6,577 bases of DNA. It comes from Gemmatimonadota bacterium (GTDB lineage Bacteria; Gemmatimonadota; Gemmatimonadetes; Gemmatimonadales; Gemmatimonadaceae). The DNA is taken from the NCBI GenBank assembly GCA_016794735.1, contig JAEUJK010000738.1, forward strand, positions 1 through 6,577. The letters run 5' to 3'. Below, in pieces: positions 1-6,226 of this stretch; the first letter of the stretch is position 1, and every line of letters starts with the position of its first letter. The position numbers and the translations under genes were made by a program. The notes below the pieces were generated by a model. That model was not told where the DNA came from. It saw only the letters and a list, made by a program, of their open reading frames with translations, and searched no databases.

Positions 1-267
1 AGCGTGAGGGACGTGCGCATGACCATATGGTTCAGGAGAAGTGGAAAGCTACGGCACGGACGCGACGGGCGAACAGCGGCGCGCGGTCGGCAGAGCGCGC
101 ACGGCGCGGGCGGCTCTCCTGTTGAGCACCGCACCCCCGCCACATATTCGCCAACATCCCGACCCCGTGCCGACCCGGCAAGGGGATCACCCGTGGACGA
201 CCGGTCGCCCGACGTCCGTCGTTGCGCGCGTGCTGCGGATCTCGAACCATCCTTCGCCCCGCGGATC
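1..267. other. Upstream region without a convincing gene
   Basis: The frame of the downstream deacylase stays open back to a GTG at base 4. The 88 residues it would add are rich in Arg, Pro, Ala and Gly, with no recognisable fold, and they would place the lipoprotein signal in mid-protein, so I treat them as GC-driven open frame. A weak promoter-like pair is visible at TTGAGC (122-127) and CATATT (143-148). Its 15-base spacing is short, and it would leave a leader of about 110 bases. I see no RNA gene, repeat or terminator here. Confidence 0.6.
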
Positions 268-1734
268 ATGATGCGTACCGCTACGCGTCTCGCCGTCCTC
301 GCTGCCCTCGCCCTCCACGGCTGCACCAAGCCTGTCACGTACGACCTCGTCGTGGCGGGCGGTCGGGTGATGGACCCGGCGACATCCACCGACGCGGTGC
401 GACATCTCGGGATCATCGGCGACTCCATCGCCATCGTGTCCGCCGAGCCGCTGGCAGGGCGCGACACGGTTGATGCGACGGGGCTCGTGGTGGCCCCGGG
501 GTTCATTGACTTGCACGCGCACGGCCAGACGACCGGCGACATGCAGGTCCAGGCGCGCGACGGCGTCACCACCGCCCTCGACATGGAAGCCGGGGCATCA
601 CCCGTCGCTTCGTGGTACCAGTCGATGGAGGGCAAGGCACCGCTCAACTTCGGCGCATCCGCCGGACATCGCCCGGCGCGTTTTGGCGTCTTCCACCCCG
701 GCGTTGCCATCGGGCATGGGTCCACCAATCCGGGGCCCATCGTCGCACTCGGCCCTCAGCCGGCCGGGGCCAATCAACCCGCCACACCAGAACAGATCGC
801 GCAGCTCGAGGCCGTCCTGACCCAGGGGCTCGCCGAAGGAGGGTTGGGGTTGGGATTCGGGATCAACTATTCCCCGGGTGCGACCCGTGAGGAGATCGAG
901 CGGCTCTTTGCCGTGGCCGCGCGACATCGCGTCCCCGCGTTCGTCCACACGCGCGCGTTTGGTGTCGCCCCGATTCGCGAGGTGGTGGAGATCGCCGCCA
1001 AGGTCGGGGCGTCCCTGCACGTGGTGCACGTGAACAGCTCGTCGTTAGGCGACCTGCCCCTCTCCCTGGCCCTGCTCGACTCGGCGCGTGCCGCCGGGAT
1101 GGATGTGACCACCGAGGCCTATCCCTACACCGCCGGCTCGACGCGACTCGAGTCCGCGATGTTCAACCCGGGATGGCAGGCCAACCTCCAGGTGGACTAC
1201 GGCGACATCGCGTGGCCACTGACAGGCGAGCGGCTCACGGCGACCACCTTCGCGAAGTACCGCAGGCAGGGTGGATGGGTGGTCATTCATATGATGAAGG
1301 AGGAGAATGTGGAGCGCGCGATCGCGCACCCGGGGGTGATGATCGCCAGCGATGGCGTGCCGTTCATCAACGGCACCGGGCATCCGCGCGGCGCGGGCAC
1401 CTATGCGCGCATCCTCGGGCATTACGTGCGTGAGCGACAGCTCCTTTCGCTGATGGACGCCCTGGCCAAGATGACCATCCTGCCTGCGCGTCGGCTCGAG
1501 TCGTTTGTCCCGGAGATGGCCAGGCGCGGGCGGATCGCTCCCGGTGCCTTCGCCGATCTCACGATGTTCGATGCAGCCACGGTCCGCGATCGTTCGACAT
1601 TCATGGAGCCCATGCTGACGTCGACCGGCATCCCGCACGTCCTGGTCAACGGCACGTTCGTCGTGCGGAACGGGGAGCTCGTGGAGTCGGCGCGACCGGG
1701 ACGTCCGGTGCGCTCGACCCTGCGGACCCCCTAG
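268..1734 (+). CDS. N-acyl-D-amino-acid deacylase-like amidohydrolase, putative lipoprotein
   Basis: This is a 488-residue member of the amidohydrolase superfamily (Amidohydro_3, D-aminoacylase branch), predicted to hydrolyse N-acyl-D-amino acids or a related cyclic or acyl amide outside the cytoplasm. Seen in sequence: a short signal with a Leu-Ala-rich core ending in LHGC, where Cys19 would be lipidated (His at -2 is off-consensus). The N-terminal beta sandwich segment DLVVAGGRV starts near 26, and PGFIDLHAH gives His83 and His85. GVTTALDMEAG lies at 99-109. FVHTR gives His227, LHVVHVNSSS gives His254, and ASDG gives Asp362, followed by the typical GHPRGAGTYARILGHYVRE stretch. The Cys metal ligand of classical D-aminoacylases is absent: the aligned segment has Glu107-Ala-Gly, as I recall for N-acyl-D-glutamate deacylase-like members. 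The tandem ATGs at 268 and 271 are equivalent choices, and no clear Shine-Dalgarno precedes them. The next gene follows after 76 bases and may be cotranscribed. Family confidence is high; the substrate is unknown. Confidence 0.88.
   Translation: MMRTATRLAVLAALALHGCTKPVTYDLVVAGGRVMDPATSTDAVRHLGIIGDSIAIVSAEPLAGRDTVDATGLVVAPGFIDLHAHGQTTGDMQVQARDGVTTALDMEAGASPVASWYQSMEGKAPLNFGASAGHRPARFGVFHPGVAIGHGSTNPGPIVALGPQPAGANQPATPEQIAQLEAVLTQGLAEGGLGLGFGINYSPGATREEIERLFAVAARHRVPAFVHTRAFGVAPIREVVEIAAKVGASLHVVHVNSSSLGDLPLSLALLDSARAAGMDVTTEAYPYTAGSTRLESAMFNPGWQANLQVDYGDIAWPLTGERLTATTFAKYRRQGGWVVIHMMKEENVERAIAHPGVMIASDGVPFINGTGHPRGAGTYARILGHYVRERQLLSLMDALAKMTILPARRLESFVPEMARRGRIAPGAFADLTMFDAATVRDRSTFMEPMLTSTGIPHVLVNGTFVVRNGELVESARPGRPVRSTLRTP
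1043..1051 (+). repeat. Nonamer CGTTAGGCG, copy 1
   Basis: First of three exact copies in the window. It lies in the deacylase gene, read in the coding sense, and supplies the TTA codon of Leu260 followed by Gly261 (SSLGD). No other TTA codon occurs in this gene. Its function is unknown; see the finding on this motif. Confidence 0.6.
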
Positions 1735-1810
1735 TCACGGCCACAGAGGGGGCGAATCCCGCACGACGTGGGCATCGTACCTCCTCCATCCCCCTCTCGA
1801 CGCGACTCGC

Positions 1811-3634
1811 ATGCCTCGTTTCTCCGCCGTCCTGCTGACCTCCCTTGCGACGGCCGCGTGCGCGTCGAATCCGCCGGCGCGTACCGCCAGCGACGCCGAC
1901 GCCGTGGTCCGGAACGTCACCGTGGTCGACGTCGCCGCAGGCCGCACGATCGGGAATCGCGACGTGCTCCTCAAGGGTGATCGCATCGTCGAGGTCGCTC
2001 CCGCGGGACGGGTGACCGTGGCGAGTACCGCGCGCACGATCGATGGACGCGGTGCCTTTGTCATCCCCGGGCTGTGGGACATGCACGCGCACCTGTTCTT
2101 CCAGCTCGACCCCGTGCGCCAGCAGCTGCCGCTCTTCACCGCGTTCGGCGTCACCGGGATTCGCGTCATGAACACCCCGATGCTCACCGGCGCGTTGTCG
2201 CGGTACCGCGAGGTGCAGACGCAAATCGCCAACGGCACGCTGGCGGGGCCTCGGGTGCTGGCCGTCGGCAGCTGGAGCGTGAACGGCTCCGTCGGCGTGC
2301 CGGACAACATGCCTGGCTACTACAAGACGCGCACCGAAGAGGAGGGACGCCAGCTCGCCCGCCACCTGAAGGACCTGGGGTACGACTTCATCAAGATCTA
2401 CAACGGCATCCCGCGTGAGGGGTACGTCGGCCTCACGGACGAAGCGCGACGGCTTGGCATCCCCTTCGCCGGACACGAACCGGCGCCGATGAGTGCCATC
2501 GAGTTGTCCAACGCCGGGCAGCGGAGCATCGAGCACTCGCGGATCTTCCTGCTGAACTGCTGGCCGGGGGCCGACTCCATGCGCCAGCGGACCCTCACGG
2601 CGCACCACACCGTGATGCGACAGCGCATGGTCGACGAATACTCGCCGGAGCGATGCGCCGAGGTATTTCGCACCTTCGCGAAGAACCGGACGTACATCAC
2701 GCCGACTCACGTGACGCGCAAGATGGATGCGTTCGCCAATGACGCGGCGTACCGCGCCGATGCGCGCCTGCGCTACATCCCGGCCCGGCAACAAATGGGT
2801 TGGCACACGGACGCCAACGGTATGGTGGCCAGCGATCCCTCACCGGCGGGGCGCAAGGCGTACATGGACTTCTACACGAAGGGACTCCAGCTCACGAATG
2901 CCGCTTATCGCGCCGGGGTGCCGGTCATGCTCGGGACCGACGCGGGGGATTCCTTCGTGATCCCGGGAGCGAGCGTGCACGATGAGCTCGGGGAACTGGT
3001 GAAGGCCGGACTCACCCCGGCGGAGGCGCTGCGCGCGGCGACACAAAGCGGGGCGGAATTCCTCGGTCGCACGGCGGAGTTTGGGAGTGTCCAGGCCGGG
3101 CGCGCGGCCGACCTGGTGCTGCTCGAGGCGAACCCCCTCGATGACATCGCCAACACGCGGCGGATTCGCACGGTGATTCGCGGGGGCCGGGTGTTCGAGC
3201 GCGCGGCGCTCGATTCCATGCTGGCGAGCGTGGAGTCCACGATTCGCATGGATGCGCAGAACGCGCTCTGGATCGCGTCGATTGCTGGCGACACCGCGGC
3301 TATCGCACGTGCCCTCGCGAACGGGGCGCGCATCGACTCCGTCGACTTCATCGGGAACCGTCGGCCCCTCAACTACGCCGCTGCCGGCAATCGCGCGGCG
3401 GCGGTGGCGATGCTGCTGGCGCGCGGCGCGAGCATCAACCTGCCGAACAACACCGGCTTCACGCCGGTCCATCACGCCGTGGAAGCCGGTGCGGTCGAGG
3501 CGCTCACCGTGCTGCTGAACGCCCGGGCGGACCTCACCATCGCGGCGCGCGGCGTGACGCCGATGCAAACGGCTCTGCGCCTCAACAACGGACGCATCCT
3601 GGCGTTGTTGCAGGGAGCCGGGGCAGCGAGGTAG
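1811..3634 (+). CDS. Amidohydrolase with C-terminal ankyrin repeats, putative lipoprotein
   Basis: A 607-residue two-part protein. Residues about 30-465 form a metal-dependent amidohydrolase of the imidazolonepropionase/prolidase-like group (COG1228 type). All expected ligands are visible: MHAH (His92, His94), DFIKIYNG (Lys195, the position usually carboxylated), AGHEP (His222), SIEH (His242) and GTDAG (Asp377). The family's closing segment follows, with LTPAEAL near 401 and GRAADLVLLEANPL near 430. Cys250 and Cys282 flank a helical cap and could form a disulfide after export. The N-terminus has a hydrophobic stretch ending TAAC, so Cys17 may be lipidated and the enzyme periplasmic. Residues 481-607 are ankyrin repeats, an unusual addition, since this enzyme group normally ends near 430-460. 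The ATG at 1811 fits the signal peptide, although no Shine-Dalgarno is evident. It follows the D-aminoacylase-like gene by 76 bases on the same strand, so an operon is plausible. The substrate cannot be told; dipeptides or aromatic amides are possible by family. Confidence 0.9.
   Translation: MPRFSAVLLTSLATAACASNPPARTASDADAVVRNVTVVDVAAGRTIGNRDVLLKGDRIVEVAPAGRVTVASTARTIDGRGAFVIPGLWDMHAHLFFQLDPVRQQLPLFTAFGVTGIRVMNTPMLTGALSRYREVQTQIANGTLAGPRVLAVGSWSVNGSVGVPDNMPGYYKTRTEEEGRQLARHLKDLGYDFIKIYNGIPREGYVGLTDEARRLGIPFAGHEPAPMSAIELSNAGQRSIEHSRIFLLNCWPGADSMRQRTLTAHHTVMRQRMVDEYSPERCAEVFRTFAKNRTYITPTHVTRKMDAFANDAAYRADARLRYIPARQQMGWHTDANGMVASDPSPAGRKAYMDFYTKGLQLTNAAYRAGVPVMLGTDAGDSFVIPGASVHDELGELVKAGLTPAEALRAATQSGAEFLGRTAEFGSVQAGRAADLVLLEANPLDDIANTRRIRTVIRGGRVFERAALDSMLASVESTIRMDAQNALWIASIAGDTAAIARALANGARIDSVDFIGNRRPLNYAAAGNRAAAVAMLLARGASINLPNNTGFTPVHHAVEAGAVEALTVLLNARADLTIAARGVTPMQTALRLNNGRILALLQGAGAAR
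3251..3631 (+). other. Segment encoding 3-4 ankyrin repeats
   Basis: The end of the preceding amidohydrolase (residues 481-607) contains a tandem array with ankyrin spacing of about 33 residues. Repeat 1, about 481-513, reads NALWIASIAGDTAAIARAL then NGARIDSVD. Repeat 2, about 514-547, reads RRPLNYAAAGNRAAAVAMLL then ARGASINLPN. Repeat 3, about 548-580, reads GFTPVHHAVEAGAVEALTVL then NARADLTIA. A shorter capping repeat starts at GVTPMQTALRLNNGR (581). The TPLHxAA-like motif and the G(A/R)xI(N/D) turns are conserved. The reading frame is continuous with the enzyme, with no stop or shift between them, so this is a true fusion in this sequence and not an adjacent gene. Confidence 0.88.
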
Positions 3635-3684
3635 AGGAGTGCATGACGGGTGCCAGGTGCTCCGCGCACAGTCGGCATGAGGGT

Positions 3685-3736
3685 CGACCAACCCAGCTGC
3701 CCTGAGGAAACCCTTCCGCGAACATCGGGTTGGTTG
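3685..3736 (+). other. Inverted repeat in the amidohydrolase/DsrE intergenic gap
   Basis: Arms CGACCAACCC (3685-3694) and GGGTTGGTTG (3727-3736) pair over 10 positions, with one G-T wobble, around a 32-base loop. The gap runs from 3635 to 3774. It also holds a weaker 7-pair stem (3636-3642 with 3657-3663, two wobbles) directly after the upstream stop. Neither stem is followed by a T-run, so neither is a classical intrinsic terminator. They could be a factor-dependent termination zone, an operator or a leader structure for the next gene. Confidence 0.4.
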
Positions 3737-3762
3737 CATGCTGGTCATTCCCCTCACCCAGC

Positions 3763-3767
3763 TGAGG
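3763..3767 (+). promoter_or_regulatory. Shine-Dalgarno for the DsrE-like gene
   Basis: TGAGG lies 7 bases before the ATG at 3775. It is the clearest ribosome binding site in the window and decides for that start over the in-frame ATG at 3784, which would leave too long a gap. Confidence 0.5.
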
Positions 3768-3774
3768 CACCCGC

Positions 3775-4419
3775 ATGCGAACCATGTCACCCTTGCGTCA
3801 CCGTGTCGCGCGCCACTGCCGATACGTCGCGGTGCTCCTCGTCACCGGTCTGTCCAGTGTGCCACAGACTGCGCGCAGCCAGGACGCCAACTGGCTCAGC
3901 GGACTCAACGGCAAACACCGCCAGCTGTTCGACACTCCTGCACCCGGCAACGGAGTGGCGCTGGTGCACGTGATGAACTACTACGACACGTACAACACCG
4001 CGTTCAAGGTCCCGGACAAGGACGTCAATGGCGTCCTGACGTTCTACGGGGGCACGACGTTCCATGCCCTGTCCGACGCCATGTGGGCGAAGTACCGACT
4101 CGGCGAGTTCCTGGGGGAGAAGGATGGCAAGGGGGTCGCCTACACGGCCAATCCCTGGCGGGCCAACCCGACCGTGATGGGCATGGCCATGGCCGCCGCG
4201 AGCGTGGAATCCCTGCAGAAGCGCGGCGCCACCTTCATCGTGTGCAACAATGCCCTGACGGTTCTTTCGGGCATGGTGGCAGGGGCGCGCGGGATGGACG
4301 CGAAAGCGGTCTACGAGGACATGAAGGGCAACATCCTTCCTGGCGTGAAGCTCGTGCCAGCGATGGTCATCGCGATCGAGCAGGCGCAGAAGGCCGGGTT
4401 CACCTACCTCCGACAGTAG
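3775..4419 (+). CDS. Secreted DsrE/DsrF-like protein
   Basis: This 214-residue protein has an N-terminal signal peptide: basic residues up to Arg16, a hydrophobic core at about 17-29, and ARS-QD, which suggests cleavage after Ser35. The mature part shows the DsrE-like alpha/beta pattern. It has a strand at VALVHVMNYYDTYNT (61-75), a strand VLTFYGGTT (87-95), a helix beginning ALSDAMWAKY, then KRGATFIVCNNAL (149-161) and LPGVKLVPAMVIAIEQAQ (188-205), ending AGFTYLRQ. Cys157 is the only cysteine in the mature part and sits where many DsrE-family proteins carry their functional thiol. Cytoplasmic relatives act in sulfur transfer. The role of exported versions is not established, so I assign family only. 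It stands alone: 140 bases downstream of the ankyrin amidohydrolase and convergent with the PBP4 gene, with a strong hairpin just after its stop. Confidence 0.8.
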   Translation: MRTMSPLRHRVARHCRYVAVLLVTGLSSVPQTARSQDANWLSGLNGKHRQLFDTPAPGNGVALVHVMNYYDTYNTAFKVPDKDVNGVLTFYGGTTFHALSDAMWAKYRLGEFLGEKDGKGVAYTANPWRANPTVMGMAMAAASVESLQKRGATFIVCNNALTVLSGMVAGARGMDAKAVYEDMKGNILPGVKLVPAMVIAIEQAQKAGFTYLRQ

Positions 4420-4438
4420 CTCGTCGACACGGAGGCCT

Positions 4439-4471
4439 CGCCATGGGCGTCCGACTCGGGCGCCCATGGTG
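4439..4471. terminator. Probable bidirectional terminator hairpin
   Basis: A near-perfect stem-loop sits between convergent genes, 19 bases after the DsrE-like stop and 53 bases beyond the PBP4 stop. CCATGGGCG (4441-4449) pairs with CGCCCATGG (4461-4469). The inner bases 4450-4453 pair with 4457-4460 and the outer 4439-4440 with 4470-4471, giving 15 pairs (two G-T wobbles) around a 3-base loop. There is no T-run on either side, so termination would have to rely on stem strength or a factor; it could also serve as a 3' mRNA stabiliser. Confidence 0.65.
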
Positions 4472-4524
4472 CATGTCGGACCCTGCCTTCCCTGCGCCGC
4501 GGCGTGTTCTGCAAGCCGGCCCTG

Positions 4525-6069
4525 CTACTTCGTCACTTCCCACGCGATGGACGCGATCTCGCCTAACGCCTGCCCGGCCACGATCGCCGGGTCACCCTGC
4601 GCCACCGACACGTTGTTCACGTAGATCGCGAAGGCAATCTCGCGTCCGCTCTTCGACGTGAAATAACCCGCGAGCCCCTTCCCGTGGATCAGCTGGCGCC
4701 GGTTGAGTGGATCGTACGACCCGAACGTCCCCGTCTTCGCAAAGACCTTCCCCGCCCCGGGGCTGTTGACCTGGATCGCCGCCAACGTGCCGTCCTTGCC
4801 CAGCGTGGGCATCGCCGCCTTGAAGTCCTGGGCCCAGGGCTTCGCCCACACCTTCGCCAGCAACCGCGTCATGAAGCGCGGCGCGAAGTAGGCGTCGCCG
4901 CCAGCGCCATCACCCTGCACGGCGCCGTTGAGGTCGAGCCCCTCGCTCAGCAGCCACTCTCGCGCGATGTCGAACCCGCTGCGACCCCCGTTGCCCTTGA
5001 GCGCGCCGAGGACAAACGGAAAGTTGCTCGCGTGGAGGTTCTGCGATGTCTTGAGCAGGACCACCGCTTCCTTCGACAACGGAAGCGAGACGTGTTCCGC
5101 CACCATCAGCGAATCCGCGTACCGCGATGCCATGGTCGCTCCATCGATCGTACGCGACGCGAGCCGCGGGATCGCGGCCACCCCGGCCTCGGTGAGCACC
5201 TCGGCGAAGGTGATCTCGCCAAAACGCGACGGCTGCGGCACGACCCAGCGCGGATTGCTCGGCGGCCCCACCGGCACAGACCCGCTGATCACGAGATATC
5301 GGCGGTCCTTGTTCGTGCTGTCTTCCACCGTGCGAACGAGCGCTGGCGTACCGGAGTCGGTCGTGGTGAGGAACGCCTGCACGGTGAGCAACGACGTCTT
5401 CGGCGACACGGTGACGGTGGCCGGCTCGCCCGCCTTGCGCCCCGGCGTCACGACAAGGTCGATCACGTTGTCGTTGACGACCATCGGGGACATCACGACG
5501 CGCGTCCCGAGTTCCCGCGTGCCTTCACGGAAGAGCGAGTGATCCACCACCACCTGCCCGGTGAGCCCGCGGATTCCCTTCGCGGCCACTTGCTGCGCCA
5601 TCTGCCGCAGCGTGAGGAGCGGGTCGCCGGGGAGCGGTTGGCCGCTGTACGAATGGTCCTGGTCGATGAAGGCGTACCGGTCGCCGTCGCGCACGCGGTT
5701 CGAGATGTTCGGGTCGCCGGACGCCACCAGGACGAGGTCCCCCTGGATGATCCCGTCGCGCACCGGTCCGGTGCGGTACACCCGCGTCCGGAATCGATGG
5801 TCCGCGCCTAACGTCTGCATGGCGGTTGCCATCGTCACGACCTTGGTGGTCGAGCCCGGGACGAAGAGGCGTTCGCCGTTGTGCGACATGAGCACCTGGC
5901 CCGAGGCGACGTCGTAGAACTCCATCCCCCAATGCGCGTGGGCAAACTCCGGCCGGTTCATCACCGCCTGGATGCGGGCGTGGGGAGCGGGCTGCGCAGG
6001 GAGGAGGGTGGTCGTGCAGGCGGCGGCGAGGGCCGCGCGGCAGAACAGGTGGGCAGGTCGGCGATTCAT
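4525..6069 (-). CDS. dacB: D-alanyl-D-alanine carboxypeptidase/endopeptidase (PBP4 type, peptidase S13)
   Basis: A 514-residue penicillin-binding protein of the S13 class. It removes terminal D-Ala and/or cleaves D-Ala-meso-DAP cross-links in periplasmic peptidoglycan. All three active-site motifs are visible: SxxK as Ser73-Thr-Thr-Lys76 in FVPGSTTKV, SxN as Ser342-Gln-Asn344 in KTSQNLHASN, and KTG as Lys445-Thr-Gly447 in FAKTGTFG. The segment between motifs I and II (about 90-325) is the large insertion typical of the class, including VASGDP near 115 and VVVDHSLF near 173. DGAGGDAYFAPRFM (387-400) corresponds to the usual DGSGLS region with changes after the first Gly. The N-terminus has a signal: Cys18 after LAAA could be a lipidation site, or signal peptidase I may cut near LPAQPA. 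The length is normal. The ATG at 6069 gives the signal peptide; no Shine-Dalgarno is seen, and a promoter lies about 30 bases upstream. Two TTA codons (Leu87, Leu502) both sit inside the repeated nonamer. Confidence 0.93.
   Translation of the reverse strand: MNRRPAHLFCRAALAAACTTTLLPAQPAPHARIQAVMNRPEFAHAHWGMEFYDVASGQVLMSHNGERLFVPGSTTKVVTMATAMQTLGADHRFRTRVYRTGPVRDGIIQGDLVLVASGDPNISNRVRDGDRYAFIDQDHSYSGQPLPGDPLLTLRQMAQQVAAKGIRGLTGQVVVDHSLFREGTRELGTRVVMSPMVVNDNVIDLVVTPGRKAGEPATVTVSPKTSLLTVQAFLTTTDSGTPALVRTVEDSTNKDRRYLVISGSVPVGPPSNPRWVVPQPSRFGEITFAEVLTEAGVAAIPRLASRTIDGATMASRYADSLMVAEHVSLPLSKEAVVLLKTSQNLHASNFPFVLGALKGNGGRSGFDIAREWLLSEGLDLNGAVQGDGAGGDAYFAPRFMTRLLAKVWAKPWAQDFKAAMPTLGKDGTLAAIQVNSPGAGKVFAKTGTFGSYDPLNRRQLIHGKGLAGYFTSKSGREIAFAIYVNNVSVAQGDPAIVAGQALGEIASIAWEVTK
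4560..4568 (-). repeat. Nonamer CGTTAGGCG, copy 2
   Basis: Read on the minus strand, in the coding sense of the PBP4 gene, near its 3' end. It supplies the TTA codon of Leu502 in ALGE. It is identical to the copies at 1043-1051 and 5805-5813. Confidence 0.6.
5805..5813 (-). repeat. Nonamer CGTTAGGCG, copy 3
   Basis: Read on the minus strand, in the coding sense of the PBP4 gene, about 260 bases into it. It supplies the TTA codon of Leu87 in TLGAD, a few residues after the catalytic SxxK motif. Confidence 0.6.
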
Positions 6070-6095
6070 GGTGTCGGCGGGGAAAGGCGCGGGCG

Positions 6096-6124
6096 AACAT
6101 GCGGCATCGGCCGCGACGCGTCAA
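6096..6124 (-). promoter_or_regulatory. Candidate sigma70-like promoter for the PBP4 gene
   Basis: On the minus strand, TTGACG (6124 down to 6119; five of six consensus bases) is followed after 17 bases by CATGTT (6101 down to 6096; three of six). Transcription would start near 6089, leaving a leader of about 20 bases before the ATG. The -35 and spacing are good; the -10 is weak, as is common in GC-rich genomes. Confidence 0.45.
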
Positions 6125-6149
6125 ACACCCGCGGGCCCGACATCGCGCT

Positions 6150-6178
6150 GCCGTCCGCGGGACGCGCTGACGGACGGC
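6150..6178. promoter_or_regulatory. Operator-like dyad between the divergent genes
   Basis: GCCGTCCG (6150-6157) and CGGACGGC (6171-6178) are perfect 8-base inverted arms separated by 13 bases. The right arm overlaps the -35 of the rightward promoter (6167-6172), where a dimeric repressor would block it. The spacing of arm centres is about 21 bases, that is, two helical turns, so both arms would face the same side of the DNA. No regulator gene is seen in the window. A chance GC-rich repeat is possible. Confidence 0.4.
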
Positions 6179-6195
6179 GCCACCCGGCGCATATT
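6167..6195 (+). promoter_or_regulatory. Candidate sigma70-like promoter for the aminotransferase-like gene
   Basis: CTGACG (6167-6172; four of six consensus bases) and CATATT (6190-6195; four of six) are 17 bases apart. Transcription would start near 6202, about 25 bases before the GTG start. It mirrors the leftward promoter in spacing and leader length, and the two -10 boxes differ at one base (CATATT versus CATGTT). Confidence 0.5.
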
Positions 6196-6226
6196 GCACG
6201 CGGAGCTTCAACCCCTGGGGGACCTG

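Noticed and set aside
4..267. In-frame N-terminal extension of the first amidohydrolase, from a GTG at 4
   Set aside because: The added residues are low-complexity Arg/Pro/Ala-rich and would bury a lipoprotein signal inside the protein. The open frame is explained by high GC.
1745..1797. Inverted repeat AGAGGGGG/CCCCCTCT between the two amidohydrolase genes as a terminator
   Set aside because: The loop is 37 bases, only 8 pairs form and no T-run follows. It does not argue strongly against cotranscription of the two genes.
1646..2806. 386-residue open frame on the minus strand
   Set aside because: It lies opposite the two amidohydrolase genes and has an Arg/His/Val-rich composition without any domain; it is antisense to clear coding sequence.
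4495..4504. Palindrome CGCCGCGGCG after the convergent hairpin
   Set aside because: A 10-base GC-only palindrome is expected by chance in DNA of this composition.
4684..5811. 375-residue open frame on the plus strand
   Set aside because: It is antisense to the PBP4 gene, whose three catalytic motifs are intact; the translation is Arg/His-rich with no motif.
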